Shown here: one piece after another, positions 1 through 6,396 of the stretch
Position numbering within the stretch: position 1 is the stretch's first letter
Layout: each line of letters starts with the position of its first letter
Source: an uncultured Eubacteriales bacterium
GTDB lineage: Bacteria > Bacillota_A > Clostridia > Saccharofermentanales > Saccharofermentanaceae
DNA: 8,282 nt
Direction of reading: 5' to 3'
NCBI GenBank assembly: GCA_900313405.1
Contig: OMQY01000297.1
Coordinates: 1 to 8,282, forward strand
Notes under the pieces: generated by a model
Database searches by the model: none
What the model was told of the DNA's origin: nothing
The model's input: the letters and a program-made list of their open reading frames with translations, nothing else
Made by a program: the position numbers and the translations under genes

Positions 1-422
1 ATGACACCGAGCTTCTTACCGGCGATCTCTGTTCCGGCATACTGCTTCTTCTGCTTCTCTGCAGCCTTTGCAAGACCTTCCATATCGGCGTTCTCCTTTA
101 CCCATGAGGCACCGTCGATGATGCCGCGGGAAGCCAGGAGCATACCTGTAAGAACGAGTTCCTTAACGCCGTTGGCGTTGGCACCGGGAGTATTGAATAC
201 TACGATACCCTTCTCGGCACACTTGTCGAGCGGGATGTTGTTGACGCCTGCACCTGCTCTTGCAACAGCGAGGAGCGACTCGGGGAGCTCCATCTCATGC
301 ATGACCGCACTTCTTACGAGAGCGGCATCGCAGGAAGCAAAATCCTCAGTGATCTCATAGCCCTCACCGAGCCTGTCAAGACCGCACTTGGCGATCGGAT
401 TTAAGCAACTAACCTTTGTCAT
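1..422 (-). CDS. serA: D-3-phosphoglycerate dehydrogenase, N-terminal part (runs off the window)
   Basis: Catalyses the NAD-dependent oxidation of 3-phosphoglycerate to 3-phosphohydroxypyruvate, the first step of serine biosynthesis, in the cytoplasm. The 140 visible codons cover the N-terminal substrate-binding domain of the D-2-hydroxyacid dehydrogenase family: LVRSA (residues 35-39), ARAGAGVNNIPLDKCAEKG (54-72), VVFNTPGANANGVKELV (74-90). The Rossmann glycine motif would follow just beyond the left edge (the last visible residues are GKKLGV). The start at 422 is preferred because AAGGAG (431-436) lies 8 nt upstream; the in-frame ATG at 428 would leave only 2 nt. That ribosome binding site overlaps the serC stop codon and the genes are 12 nt apart, so translation is probably coupled. 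The next enzyme of the pathway, SerC, is encoded upstream. The identity is firm; any C-terminal ACT domain cannot be assessed. Confidence 0.93.
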   Translation of the reverse strand, partial: MTKVSCLNPIAKCGLDRLGEGYEITEDFASCDAALVRSAVMHEMELPESLLAVARAGAGVNNIPLDKCAEKGIVVFNTPGANANGVKELVLTGMLLASRGIIDGASWVKENADMEGLAKAAEKQKKQYAGTEIAGKKLGV

Positions 423-437
423 CTTCATTACTCCTTA
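423..437 (-). promoter_or_regulatory. serA ribosome binding site overlapping the serC stop codon
   Basis: On the minus strand AAGGAG (431-436) overlaps the TAA stop of serC (435-437). Spacing is 8 nt to the ATG at 422 but only 2 nt to the ATG at 428, which decides the serA start and suggests translational coupling of the two serine genes. Confidence 0.75.
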
Positions 438-1517
438 AGAATTCTCTTCTTCGAACTTCTTCATGAAGGCAACGAGCTTTTCGACGCCCTCGATCGGCAT
501 GGCATTGTAGATGGAAGCTCTCATGCCGCCGACACTTCTGTGACCCTTGAGGTTAACGAAGCCGGCCTCAGTAGCCTCCTTGATGAACTTGGCATTCAGC
601 TCATCGCTGTCTGTAACGAAAGGAACGTTCATGAGCGATCTGTCTTCCTTAACAACAGTACCGTGGAACATCTTGGAGCTGTCCAGGAAATCATAAAGGA
701 TAGCAGCCTTCTTCTCATTGTGAGCCTTCATGCCCTCGAGTCCGCCCATGGACTTGACCCACTTAAATACAAGTCCGCAGATATAGATACCGTAGCAAGG
801 CGGAGTATTGTAGAGTGAATCGGCATCAGCCTGTGTCTTATACTTGAGCATCGTAGGAACATACTCGGGAAGATCGTCTCTGATGAGATCCTCTCTGATG
901 ATGACAACAACGACACCTGCAGGACCGACGTTCTTCTGAACGCCGAAGTAGATCAGACCGTAGTCAGATACATTAACAGGCTGGGACAGGATATCGGAAG
1001 ACATATCTGCAACAAGGAGCTTGCCCTTCGTATTCGGCAGTGTCTTAAATGCTGTACCGTAGATCGTATTGTTGTGGCAGATATAAACATAATCTGCATC
1101 CTCGCTGATCGGCAGGTCAGAGCAATCCGGAATATAAGAGAAAGTCTTGTCCTCAGAAGAAGCAATGGCATTAGCCTTTCCGTACTTCTGAGCTTCCTTC
1201 CATGCTTTCTTTGCCCACTGGCCGGTGATGATGTAATCGGCAACGCCGTTCTTCATCAGGTTCATGGGAACAGCTGCGAACTGCTGTGAAGCACCGCCCT
1301 GCAGGAAGAGTACCTTATAGTTATCGGGGATATTCATCAGGTCTCTCAAGTCCTTCTCGGCTGTCTTGATGATATCGTCATAAACCTTAGATCGATGGCT
1401 CATCTCCATTACGCTCATACCTGATCCCTGATAATCGAGCATCTCGTCAGCCGCCTGCTTGAGCACTACCTCAGGCAGAACGGAAGGTCCGGCCGAAAAA
1501 TTGTAAACTCGTGACAT
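435..1517 (-). CDS. serC: Phosphoserine aminotransferase
   Basis: PLP enzyme converting 3-phosphohydroxypyruvate plus glutamate to O-phosphoserine and 2-oxoglutarate. The 360-residue product has the family's usual length. Visible landmarks are YNFSAGPSVLP (5-15), the phosphate/PLP-binding GGAS (74-77), HNNTIYGT (148-155), the Schiff-base lysine K195 in FGVQKNVGPAG (191-201), YNTPP (236-240) and the C-terminal GHRSVGGMRASIYNAM (325-340). An open frame runs five codons further upstream to a TTG at 1532, but the start at 1517 is chosen: GGAGG (1526-1530) sits 8 nt before this ATG, and the protein then begins MSRVYNF as in homologues. It is followed 12 nt later by serA, forming a serC-serA operon. 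The serB phosphatase gene is not in the window. No truncation or frameshift is seen. Confidence 0.97.
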   Translation of the reverse strand: MSRVYNFSAGPSVLPEVVLKQAADEMLDYQGSGMSVMEMSHRSKVYDDIIKTAEKDLRDLMNIPDNYKVLFLQGGASQQFAAVPMNLMKNGVADYIITGQWAKKAWKEAQKYGKANAIASSEDKTFSYIPDCSDLPISEDADYVYICHNNTIYGTAFKTLPNTKGKLLVADMSSDILSQPVNVSDYGLIYFGVQKNVGPAGVVVVIIREDLIRDDLPEYVPTMLKYKTQADADSLYNTPPCYGIYICGLVFKWVKSMGGLEGMKAHNEKKAAILYDFLDSSKMFHGTVVKEDRSLMNVPFVTDSDELNAKFIKEATEAGFVNLKGHRSVGGMRASIYNAMPIEGVEKLVAFMKKFEEENS

Positions 1518-1550
1518 TTCAACATCCTCCAAAATTCAGATCTATTCACA

Positions 1551-1575
1551 TGCGTTCTCACGCAATGCATGCATT
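1551..1575 (-). promoter_or_regulatory. serC leader: GNRA-capped hairpin and adjoining palindrome
   Basis: In the predicted serC 5' untranslated region the minus strand reads TGCGT-GAGA-ACGCA (1551-1564): a 5-bp stem closed by a GAGA (GNRA) tetraloop, extendable by a few pairs across a one-base bulge. It touches AATGCATGCATT (1564-1575), a perfect 12-bp palindrome. No U-tract follows, so it does not look like a terminator, and no T-box sequence is present. It may be an mRNA-stabilising hairpin or an operator; the function is unknown. Confidence 0.35.
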
Positions 1576-1591
1576 ATGTCCCTTAGGACGC

Positions 1592-1619
1592 AATATATTT
1601 TAGAACATTAAAAAGTAAA
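1592..1619 (-). promoter_or_regulatory. Candidate sigma-70-type promoter of serC-serA
   Basis: Read on the minus strand, TTTACT (1614-1619) is separated by 16 bp from TATATT (1592-1597) in an AT-rich stretch upstream of serC. Transcription would start near 1585, giving a leader of about 68 nt. The -35 box is a moderate match, so this is a prediction from motif and position only. Confidence 0.5.
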
Positions 1620-1743
1620 CCGCCACTTTAAAAATACAATTATGTTACAAAATAAAGGGACCTCCCGCCCCCATTTATGCCTATATTGGCCAATTCGCCC
1701 GAATATCCCCCGATATGATAATCACTTTCCCGCTCGCACCCGC

Positions 1744-1776
1744 AAAAAAACTCCGCGGCATGTGCCACGGAGTCTT
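1744..1776 (-). terminator. Rho-independent terminator of rplM-rpsI
   Basis: On the minus strand ACTCCGTGG - CACATG - CCGCGGAGT forms a 9-bp stem (one G-U pair) with a 6-nt loop (arms 1765-1773 and 1750-1758). It is followed at once by a run of seven T (1744-1750, the first of which pairs in the stem). It begins about 30 nt after the rpsI stop and separates the ribosomal operon from serC-serA. Confidence 0.92.
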
Positions 1777-1803
1777 CGGTTGCTGATTGAGTCGAGTGAT
1801 CGA

Positions 1804-2211
1804 TCAACGCTTGGAGAACTGTGAAGCCTTACGAGCCTTCTTCAAGCCGTACTTCTTTCTCTCCTTCATGCGGGCATCACGTGTGAGAAGGCCTGCTGCC
1901 TTGAGTGTTGCCTTGTAAGCATCTGCGTCTGCCTCAACGAGGGCGCGGGAGATGCCGTGACGGATAGCACCGGCCTGACCGGAGATACCACCGCCGATAG
2001 CCTTGGCGATTACGTCGAACTTACCTTCAGTTGCTGTTGCAGCGAAAGGCTGGTTAACGATGAGCTTCAGAGTGTCGAGACCGAAGTAGTCGTCGATGTC
2101 TCTGTCGTTGATCGTGATCTTACCTGTTCCGGGAACAAGACGCACGCAGGCAACTGCGTTCTTCCTGCGGCCTGTGCCGTAAAAATATACCTTGTTAGCT
2201 TTCTTAGCCAT
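1804..2211 (-). CDS. rpsI: 30S ribosomal protein S9
   Basis: Component of the head of the small ribosomal subunit, whose C-terminal tail reaches towards the P-site tRNA. The 135-residue product is close to the usual length of about 130. It contains [15 protein letters not shown] (11-25), the family signature [20 protein letters not shown] (73-92), [18 protein letters not shown] (111-128) and the invariant terminal SKR. It follows rplM by 19 nt with GGAGGAG about 9 nt before the ATG, the usual bacterial rplM-rpsI arrangement. A strong terminator follows. Nothing unusual is seen in the protein. Confidence 0.98.
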   Translation of the reverse strand: MAKKANKVYFYGTGRRKNAVACVRLVPGTGKITINDRDIDDYFGLDTLKLIVNQPFAATATEGKFDVIAKAIGGGISGQAGAIRHGISRALVEADADAYKATLKAAGLLTRDARMKERKKYGLKKARKASQFSKR

Positions 2212-2230
2212 ATTGCGTTACTCCTCCCGA

Positions 2231-2665
2231 TTAACCTTCAAATGTGTAAACTTCCGGCTTCTGTGCCTGATGGTCGTGCTCAGGACCTGCATAGACCTTG
2301 AGCTTCTTGAACATCTGGCGGCCGAGAGAGTTCTTGGGAAGCATGCCCTTAACGGCAAGCTCCAGTGCCTTCTCAGGATTGTTGTTCATAAGATTCCTGT
2401 AAGAAACCTCCTTGAGGCCTCCTGCATATCCGGAATGATGACGATAGAACTTCTGATCAAGCTTCTTACCTGTCAGTACCATCTCGGAAGCGTTAACTAC
2501 GATTACATAATCACCTGTGTCTACGAAAGGTGTGTAAGTGGGCTTGTGCTTGCCGCGCAGAAGCTTTGCAACTTCTGTGGAAAGACGACCGAGTGTCTTT
2601 CCGGAAGCATCGATTACGAGCCACTTTCTCTCAATATCAGAGGGCTTTGCTACATATGAGCTCAT
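2231..2665 (-). CDS. rplM: 50S ribosomal protein L13
   Basis: Early-assembling protein of the large ribosomal subunit that binds 23S rRNA. The 144-residue length is typical. Landmarks are [16 protein letters not shown] (15-30), [20 protein letters not shown] (35-54) and the L13 signature region [19 protein letters not shown] (104-122), followed by [12 protein letters not shown] (124-135). The ATG at 2665 has AAGGAG 9 nt upstream. It is the first gene of the rplM-rpsI operon. The promoter just upstream carries an unusual inverted repeat, described separately. Confidence 0.98.
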   Translation of the reverse strand: MSSYVAKPSDIERKWLVIDASGKTLGRLSTEVAKLLRGKHKPTYTPFVDTGDYVIVVNASEMVLTGKKLDQKFYRHHSGYAGGLKEVSYRNLMNNNPEKALELAVKGMLPKNSLGRQMFKKLKVYAGPEHDHQAQKPEVYTFEG

Positions 2666-2696
2666 GATGATGTACTCCTTTTTCTTTTAATAACAT

Positions 2697-2735
2697 TTAA
2701 CGTGCCCTAGCATAATACTTGCCGGGACACGTTAA
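2697..2735. repeat. Inverted repeat superimposed on the rplM promoter (operator or L13 leader candidate)
   Basis: Arms TTAACGTG (2697-2704) and CACGTTAA (2728-2735) are perfectly complementary over 8 bp. After a one-base bulge (2727) a further CCC/GGG pairs (2705-2707 with 2724-2726), enclosing a 16-nt loop. The dyad is centred on the -10 box: one arm abuts the -35 hexamer and the other begins at about the predicted start site. If the promoter call is right, the RNA contains only one complete arm, so a DNA operator is more natural. If transcription instead starts further upstream, it could form a hairpin such as the L13 autoregulatory leaders known from Firmicutes. I cannot decide between these from sequence. 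Confidence 0.5.
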
Positions 2736-2768
2736 GTCAAGCGTTTTCGATAAAAATATTAAAAATAC
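2712..2768 (-). promoter_or_regulatory. Strong promoter of rplM-rpsI with AT-rich upstream tract
   Basis: The minus strand shows TTGACT (2735-2740), a 17-bp spacer and TATTAT (2712-2717), five of six consensus bases in each box. Upstream, about 2743-2768 is almost entirely A/T, at the place where UP elements bind the RNA polymerase alpha subunit. Transcription should start near 2705, leaving a leader of about 40 nt before the rplM ATG. This is the clearest promoter in the window. Confidence 0.8.
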
Positions 2769-2808
2769 CCCTTAAATCGACAGAATTCGCCGTTATTCTC
2801 CTCTATTC

Positions 2809-3387
2809 TCACTCGTTAATGTAAGTATAGTTGATCGCAGTGACCGCATCGTCGGCGATTATGAAGGAGAGCGTGACGGAGCCGGACGTGTATTCGAGGC
2901 CGCCGGGCATCTCCGTGTCGGCATCTCCGCAGGCACTGATGACATCCGATGAAGAATTGCCGATATAAAGACCGTTCGTGGTCTCGACGGTGTCGTCCTT
3001 GAGTTCGATGGAGACGATCACGTCGTTACCGTTCTTGTCCGGTGAGCTCCTGATGATGAACGAACTGTATGTATAGACACGATCCGTGCCCTGATAGGCG
3101 CATGATTCCGACTCGAAAAGGCTGTAGTCACCAAGCTGATCCACAACGTCGAAGGGGCTGGTGCCGGGCGTTACGACTACGCCGTTATAGACAAAATCAA
3201 ACATGCCTGCTTCTCCGGGTGTCACATTCTGATCCTCACCGTCTGACGATCCTCCCTGCCCTGATACTTCAGTCTGACCGCCGGATAAGACGACGGGATC
3301 GGAACTGTCGCTGTCGCTCGAAGAACAGGCTGCAAGACCTGCCGTCAGGATGATACCTGCTGTTAATATACTGATGAACTTGCGCAT
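2809..3387 (-). CDS. Small secreted lipoprotein with a duplicated domain
   Basis: Not a named family. The 192-residue product has a lipoprotein signal: MRK, a hydrophobic stretch (4-20) and the lipobox LAAC with the acylated cysteine at position 21. A Ser/Gly/Asp-rich disordered linker follows (22-62). The mature part appears to contain two related units: PGTSPFDVVDQLGD to VIVSIEL (74-129) and IGNSSSDVISACGD to AVTAINYTY (142-189). Each has a 'G-xx-x-DV-x-x-x-x-G' helix followed by beta-strands, reminiscent of BLIP/SmpA-like folds; that comparison is from pattern only. The start at 3387 is chosen because AAGGAG (3397-3402) lies 9 nt upstream, while the ATGs at 3396 and 3393 would leave 0 and 3 nt. 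It follows the SGNH gene by 54 nt and may be the last gene of the acylation operon or have its own promoter. No terminator is evident after it. Confidence 0.8.
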   Translation of the reverse strand: MRKFISILTAGIILTAGLAACSSSDSDSSDPVVLSGGQTEVSGQGGSSDGEDQNVTPGEAGMFDFVYNGVVVTPGTSPFDVVDQLGDYSLFESESCAYQGTDRVYTYSSFIIRSSPDKNGNDVIVSIELKDDTVETTNGLYIGNSSSDVISACGDADTEMPGGLEYTSGSVTLSFIIADDAVTAINYTYINE

Positions 3388-3402
3388 AATCATCATCTCC
3401 TT
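3388..3402 (-). promoter_or_regulatory. Ribosome binding site that fixes the lipoprotein start
   Basis: AAGGAG (3397-3402, minus strand) is followed by three candidate ATG codons at 3396, 3393 and 3387. Only the last has normal spacing (9 nt), and it also gives a signal peptide beginning MRKF. Confidence 0.7.
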
Positions 3403-3416
3403 GAATTCATTACCTT

Positions 3417-3445
3417 ATTATATATACCATAAAACAGAGGATCAG
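3417..3445 (-). promoter_or_regulatory. Weak candidate promoter for the lipoprotein gene
   Basis: A perfect TATAAT (3417-3422, minus strand) stands 17 bp from CTGATC (3440-3445), which matches only three of six -35 bases and overlaps the stop codon of the upstream gene. The predicted start near 3410 would give a leader of about 23 nt. It could allow the lipoprotein to be made independently of the acylation operon. Confidence 0.28.
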
Positions 3446-4527
3446 GGGCGGCCCATTTCGACCGCGGCACTTCCCCAGTTACGGAGGTAGCCGTATTCGA
3501 TGAGTTCCTGATACTGAGCGGCTGCCATGGCGTGGTAGGCTTCACAGATGTCTTCCCATTCGGCCGCGACTTCAGGCACCTCACGATAATCCGTCAGATC
3601 GTAGGACTCGTCGAGTATCGCTCCAAGGTACCGCGCGAATTTCTCGGCACCTGTCAGGTTCAGGTGAAGACCGGCATCGTAGGTGTCACGTGTCATATCC
3701 AGCCCCATGTCGTCACGGGCATCGATAAAGTTGATGTATGTAAGACCGCGTGAACGCGCAAAGGCGCTTACCTGCTGATCCCACTGATCGTACCAGAACG
3801 GGAACTTGATCGGCGACTTGATGAGAACGAGTTCGATATCATTCTCGGCGCAGAGGTCCGCCATCCTGCCGAGCCAGTACATTGCATTGTCTCCGAGCGA
3901 ATAGTCGGTCAGAAGCGGTGGTTCGGGGAATTCGGCCTCGGGCTTAATATCGACTCGCATATAGTAGCCGTTATGCGTGACGCGATCCCTGTCCCACAGA
4001 TAATCCCAGTCATCCTGATCGAGCTCGCTCCATCTCGAATGGTAGCGCAGGATCGGGAAGATATATTCGATCATCTTCTCGTCCGGCGTCATCGACTCCT
4101 CGATAATGCCGATCTTGGAGGGTGATAAGCGCATTCCGTCTATGGTCATGCGGTTATATGTCTCACTCTGAGGCTCGTCGTACTTAAGTGCCAGGACGTT
4201 AAAGACAACTACCTTGGGGGTCTCATACCGCAGCGCATCTTCGAGCAGATAATAGGACTGCCAGACGAGTTGCTGAGCGCTGCCTCTAATGTAACTTGAT
4301 ATGCCGTATTCCTCATAGAGAGTGACAGGCGATATCGCTTCATAGACTTCACAGTCTCCGACGAAGATGACTTCGTGAGGCTCGTCGGCTTCATAGTACT
4401 CGGCCGCCATGGCGCCCTCGACGATACCGTACTGATATTTGGGCATGACAAGACGCTGGACGAACCACAGTACTGCGACTGTCAGCACCAGATAGAAGAC
4501 TATGATGAATGCTCTCTTCTTTGTCAT
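3442..4527 (-). CDS. SGNH-fold acyltransferase in DltD position, with Cys in place of the catalytic Ser
   Basis: Predicted extracytoplasmic partner of the MBOAT, transferring the acyl group to an envelope acceptor; the acceptor is unknown. The 361-residue product has a short basic N-terminus (MTKKR), one transmembrane segment (about 6-24) and an external domain. The SGNH block I reads FVGDCEVYEAISP (55-67): where GDS is expected there is G57-D58-C59, encoded by TGT. Further landmarks are RGSAQQLVWQSYYLLEDALR (81-100), VVVFNVLALKY (106-116), LVLIKSP (233-239) and a C-terminal DAGLHLNLTGAEK (284-296) with the likely catalytic D284/H288, spaced one residue wider than the usual DxxH. AGGAG lies a few bases upstream of the ATG, and the MBOAT gene ends 14 nt before. 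The family is annotated as SGNH/GDSL hydrolase-like; an esterase role or a non-catalytic scaffold cannot be excluded. Calling it true DltD would be too specific. Confidence 0.82.
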   Translation of the reverse strand: MTKKRAFIIVFYLVLTVAVLWFVQRLVMPKYQYGIVEGAMAAEYYEADEPHEVIFVGDCEVYEAISPVTLYEEYGISSYIRGSAQQLVWQSYYLLEDALRYETPKVVVFNVLALKYDEPQSETYNRMTIDGMRLSPSKIGIIEESMTPDEKMIEYIFPILRYHSRWSELDQDDWDYLWDRDRVTHNGYYMRVDIKPEAEFPEPPLLTDYSLGDNAMYWLGRMADLCAENDIELVLIKSPIKFPFWYDQWDQQVSAFARSRGLTYINFIDARDDMGLDMTRDTYDAGLHLNLTGAEKFARYLGAILDESYDLTDYREVPEVAAEWEDICEAYHAMAAAQYQELIEYGYLRNWGSAAVEMGRP

Positions 4528-4541
4528 GCTCTCTCCTCTCC

Positions 4542-6119
4542 TCAGAACTGGTTATAGATAAACTGTGTCGAATCGTATCCGATGCCATACGCACCGAAGA
4601 CGATTATAACGATAAAGAGCGCGGACATGACGCCGTACCACAGCCACGGCTTCTCATAGAGCTTAGTCCTGACTTCGCCCCTGTTATACTTAAAGATGCT
4701 CACGGACAGGATCACTATGAGCGCGACTGCCAGCACGATATAGTCATATTTTGTAAGGCCGAGCTTCAGGAGACTTCCGTCCGTGAAGATCTTCAGCCTG
4801 AAACGGGTGAACATCGTTCCGACCATCTTAAACGTCATGGGGACATTACGGTAGCAGTCGAACATCCTGATAAGGCTCATCAGGAAGATGGTCCTTATTA
4901 TCTCGAAGACCGTATACCACGACTTACCCTTGAATCCGAACTTCTTGTGGAACTTCGAATACAGTGGCGCGAGCTCCTGTGAGATCATGATAACGACGAA
5001 GTTCATAAGACCCCAGACTATGAAGTTCCAGGCCGCTCCGTGCCATAGACCTGTCGTAAACCATACGATAAATGCCGCGAGGTAGACTGTCACGCGCTTG
5101 CCGATGACTTTTCCCAGGTGCTCTCTCGACCACTTGGAGAGCTTGAGCATGCGCGGGCTTACCGACAGCGGATAGAAGATATAGTCCGTGAACCACGAAC
5201 CCATGGAGATGTGCCAGCGGTTCCAGTATTCCTTGATGTCTTTGGAGAAGTAAGGAAGGTTGAAGTTCTCTTTCATCGTTATGCCGAGCGCCTGAGCGAT
5301 ACCGATGGTGATGTCGATGCCGCCCGTGAAGTCACAATACAGCTCGAAAGCGTAGAAGAACATCGCAACGAACACATACGCGCCCGTATAAGTGTCGGTA
5401 TCCGAGACGAGCATCGTGACCGCCGTGATTATGCGGTCTGCGACGACGACTTTTTTGAAGTAGCCCCAGAGGATACGCATAAGTCCCATCGAAAAGACCT
5501 TTTCGCTGAACCGGTGCGGCTCATAGAGCGTCTTGGACAGATCTCCGTAACGGTTGATCGGTCCCTGTACGAGCTGCGGGAAGAAAGACGTAAACAGCGC
5601 GAGCTTAAAAGGGTTACGCTCAGGCGTGACCGTGCCTCTGTATGCGTCGATGATATAGCTCATAGTCTGGAACGTATAGAAGGATATGCCCATCGGGATG
5701 ATCAGATCTACTTTGTGAAGTCCCGAGTGGAAAGCATTATTGATATTGTCGATGACGAAGTCGGTATACTTCGTGACGGCAAGAATGCCGATGTTAAGGA
5801 TCAGGCAGGCGAGCAGGATGTGCCACTTGCGCTTCTTATTCTTAGCCTTAAGGGCTTTCTTCTCGTCTTTGGTGACGGTGTCGGCATGTTCCTTAAGATA
5901 TAGGGCCTGCCCGTCGTTTATCCTCGCCATCAGAACGCCGCATCCCCATGCACTCAGGGATGTGACGAAGATGAATATCAAATATCTCGGATCGGCTATC
6001 CAATAGAAAACGCCGCTTGCCATAAGCAGCAGCGGCCACTGGCACTTCTTCGGAACTATATAGTAAACGACAAACAGTATCGCGATAAATGCTATGAAAC
6101 CGTATGAGGTAAACAGCAT
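4542..6119 (-). CDS. MBOAT-family O-acyltransferase (DltB/AlgI-like) with fused C-terminal acyl-shuttle motif
   Basis: Integral membrane enzyme predicted to take an acyl group from the phosphopantetheine arm of the carrier protein and move it to the outer face. The 525-residue product has about eleven hydrophobic segments and a Lys/Glu-rich cytoplasmic loop (about 78-100). MBOAT hallmarks are PMGISFYTFQTMSYIID (142-158), YFSKDIKEYWNRWHIS (290-305) and TGLWHGAAWNF (356-366), with the catalytic His at 360 and a second conserved His at 303. After the last membrane segment (about 492-512) the protein ends in FIYNQF (520-525). This fits the FxYxxF hexapeptide described as the acyl shuttle, whose tyrosine (here Y522) carries the cargo to the partner transferase. 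No separate dltX-like microprotein gene is visible, which agrees with the motif being fused here. The carrier gene ends 3 nt upstream, implying translational coupling. The acyl substrate is not shown by this protein. Confidence 0.93.
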   Translation of the reverse strand: MLFTSYGFIAFIAILFVVYYIVPKKCQWPLLLMASGVFYWIADPRYLIFIFVTSLSAWGCGVLMARINDGQALYLKEHADTVTKDEKKALKAKNKKRKWHILLACLILNIGILAVTKYTDFVIDNINNAFHSGLHKVDLIIPMGISFYTFQTMSYIIDAYRGTVTPERNPFKLALFTSFFPQLVQGPINRYGDLSKTLYEPHRFSEKVFSMGLMRILWGYFKKVVVADRIITAVTMLVSDTDTYTGAYVFVAMFFYAFELYCDFTGGIDITIGIAQALGITMKENFNLPYFSKDIKEYWNRWHISMGSWFTDYIFYPLSVSPRMLKLSKWSREHLGKVIGKRVTVYLAAFIVWFTTGLWHGAAWNFIVWGLMNFVVIMISQELAPLYSKFHKKFGFKGKSWYTVFEIIRTIFLMSLIRMFDCYRNVPMTFKMVGTMFTRFRLKIFTDGSLLKLGLTKYDYIVLAVALIVILSVSIFKYNRGEVRTKLYEKPWLWYGVMSALFIVIIVFGAYGIGYDSTQFIYNQF

Positions 6120-6122
6120 GCT

Positions 6123-6350
6123 TTACTCGTTCTCCAGTCTCTCGATGAGCTCCCACAGGGACTTGGCGGAGTTGAAATTCTCAGGGATGATCTCCTCGGC
6201 CGGGATCTGAACGTCAAGCCTGGCGGCCACTTCCGAGATTATGGAAATGATATCGAACGAATCGATGATCCTGTCATCGACCAGGGTCGTACATGTATCG
6301 TAATCAACATCGGGATGAAGCTCCGTCAGTATATCCATTAATTCTTCCAT
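6123..6350 (-). CDS. Acyl/aminoacyl carrier protein, DltC-like
   Basis: Small acidic carrier protein (75 residues, as in DltC) predicted to be a four-helix bundle. The phosphopantetheine attachment site is S31 in DSFDIISII (30-38), the aspartate-serine pair typical of this family. It should receive the aminoacyl group from the adenylating enzyme encoded 46 nt upstream and present it to the MBOAT encoded 3 nt downstream. The start at 6350 has AGGCGG 7 nt upstream; an in-frame ATG four codons later (6338) with GGAAG before it is a possible alternative. A fatty-acid ACP is unlikely given the neighbours and the lack of fab genes. Confidence 0.9.
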   Translation of the reverse strand: MEELMDILTELHPDVDYDTCTTLVDDRIIDSFDIISIISEVAARLDVQIPAEEIIPENFNSAKSLWELIERLENE

Positions 6351-6396
6351 ATATAAACCGCCTTTCGAGTATGCTCACACGATTCAGTATATCACT

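Noticed and set aside
1..360. Plus-strand open frame at the left edge
   Set aside because: It is antisense to serA, whose protein motifs are unambiguous.
1515..1532. Upstream TTG start for serC adding five residues
   Set aside because: It would use the ribosome binding site itself as coding sequence; the ATG at 1517 has ideal spacing and matches the family N-terminus.
1518..1640. T-box or other amino-acid riboswitch ahead of serC-serA
   Set aside because: The predicted leader is only about 68 nt, with no T-box consensus (AGGGTGG-ACCGCG type) and no terminator hairpin with U-tract before serC.
1642..1824. Short plus-strand frame in the serC-rpsI intergenic region
   Set aside because: It runs through the rpsI terminator and into the rpsI 3' end, has no ribosome binding site of note and no recognisable product. 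The rest of this stretch holds only a 10-bp palindrome, ATTGGCCAAT (1685-1694), with no evident role.
2697..2735. The rplM inverted repeat as a terminator for the upstream lipoprotein gene
   Set aside because: No T-run follows the stem on the minus strand, and it coincides with promoter boxes.
5118..5903. Plus-strand open frame of 261 codons inside the MBOAT gene
   Set aside because: It lies wholly antisense to a well-supported MBOAT gene, is unusually rich in Arg/Glu/Asp as expected of a reversed membrane-protein frame, and shows no recognisable domain.
4542..6119. AlgI-type alginate acetylation, or a standard dltB call
   Set aside because: The MBOAT fold is shared, but the neighbours are an amino-acid ligase and carrier rather than alginate genes, and the racemase, altered pocket and fused shuttle argue against assigning plain D-alanylation.
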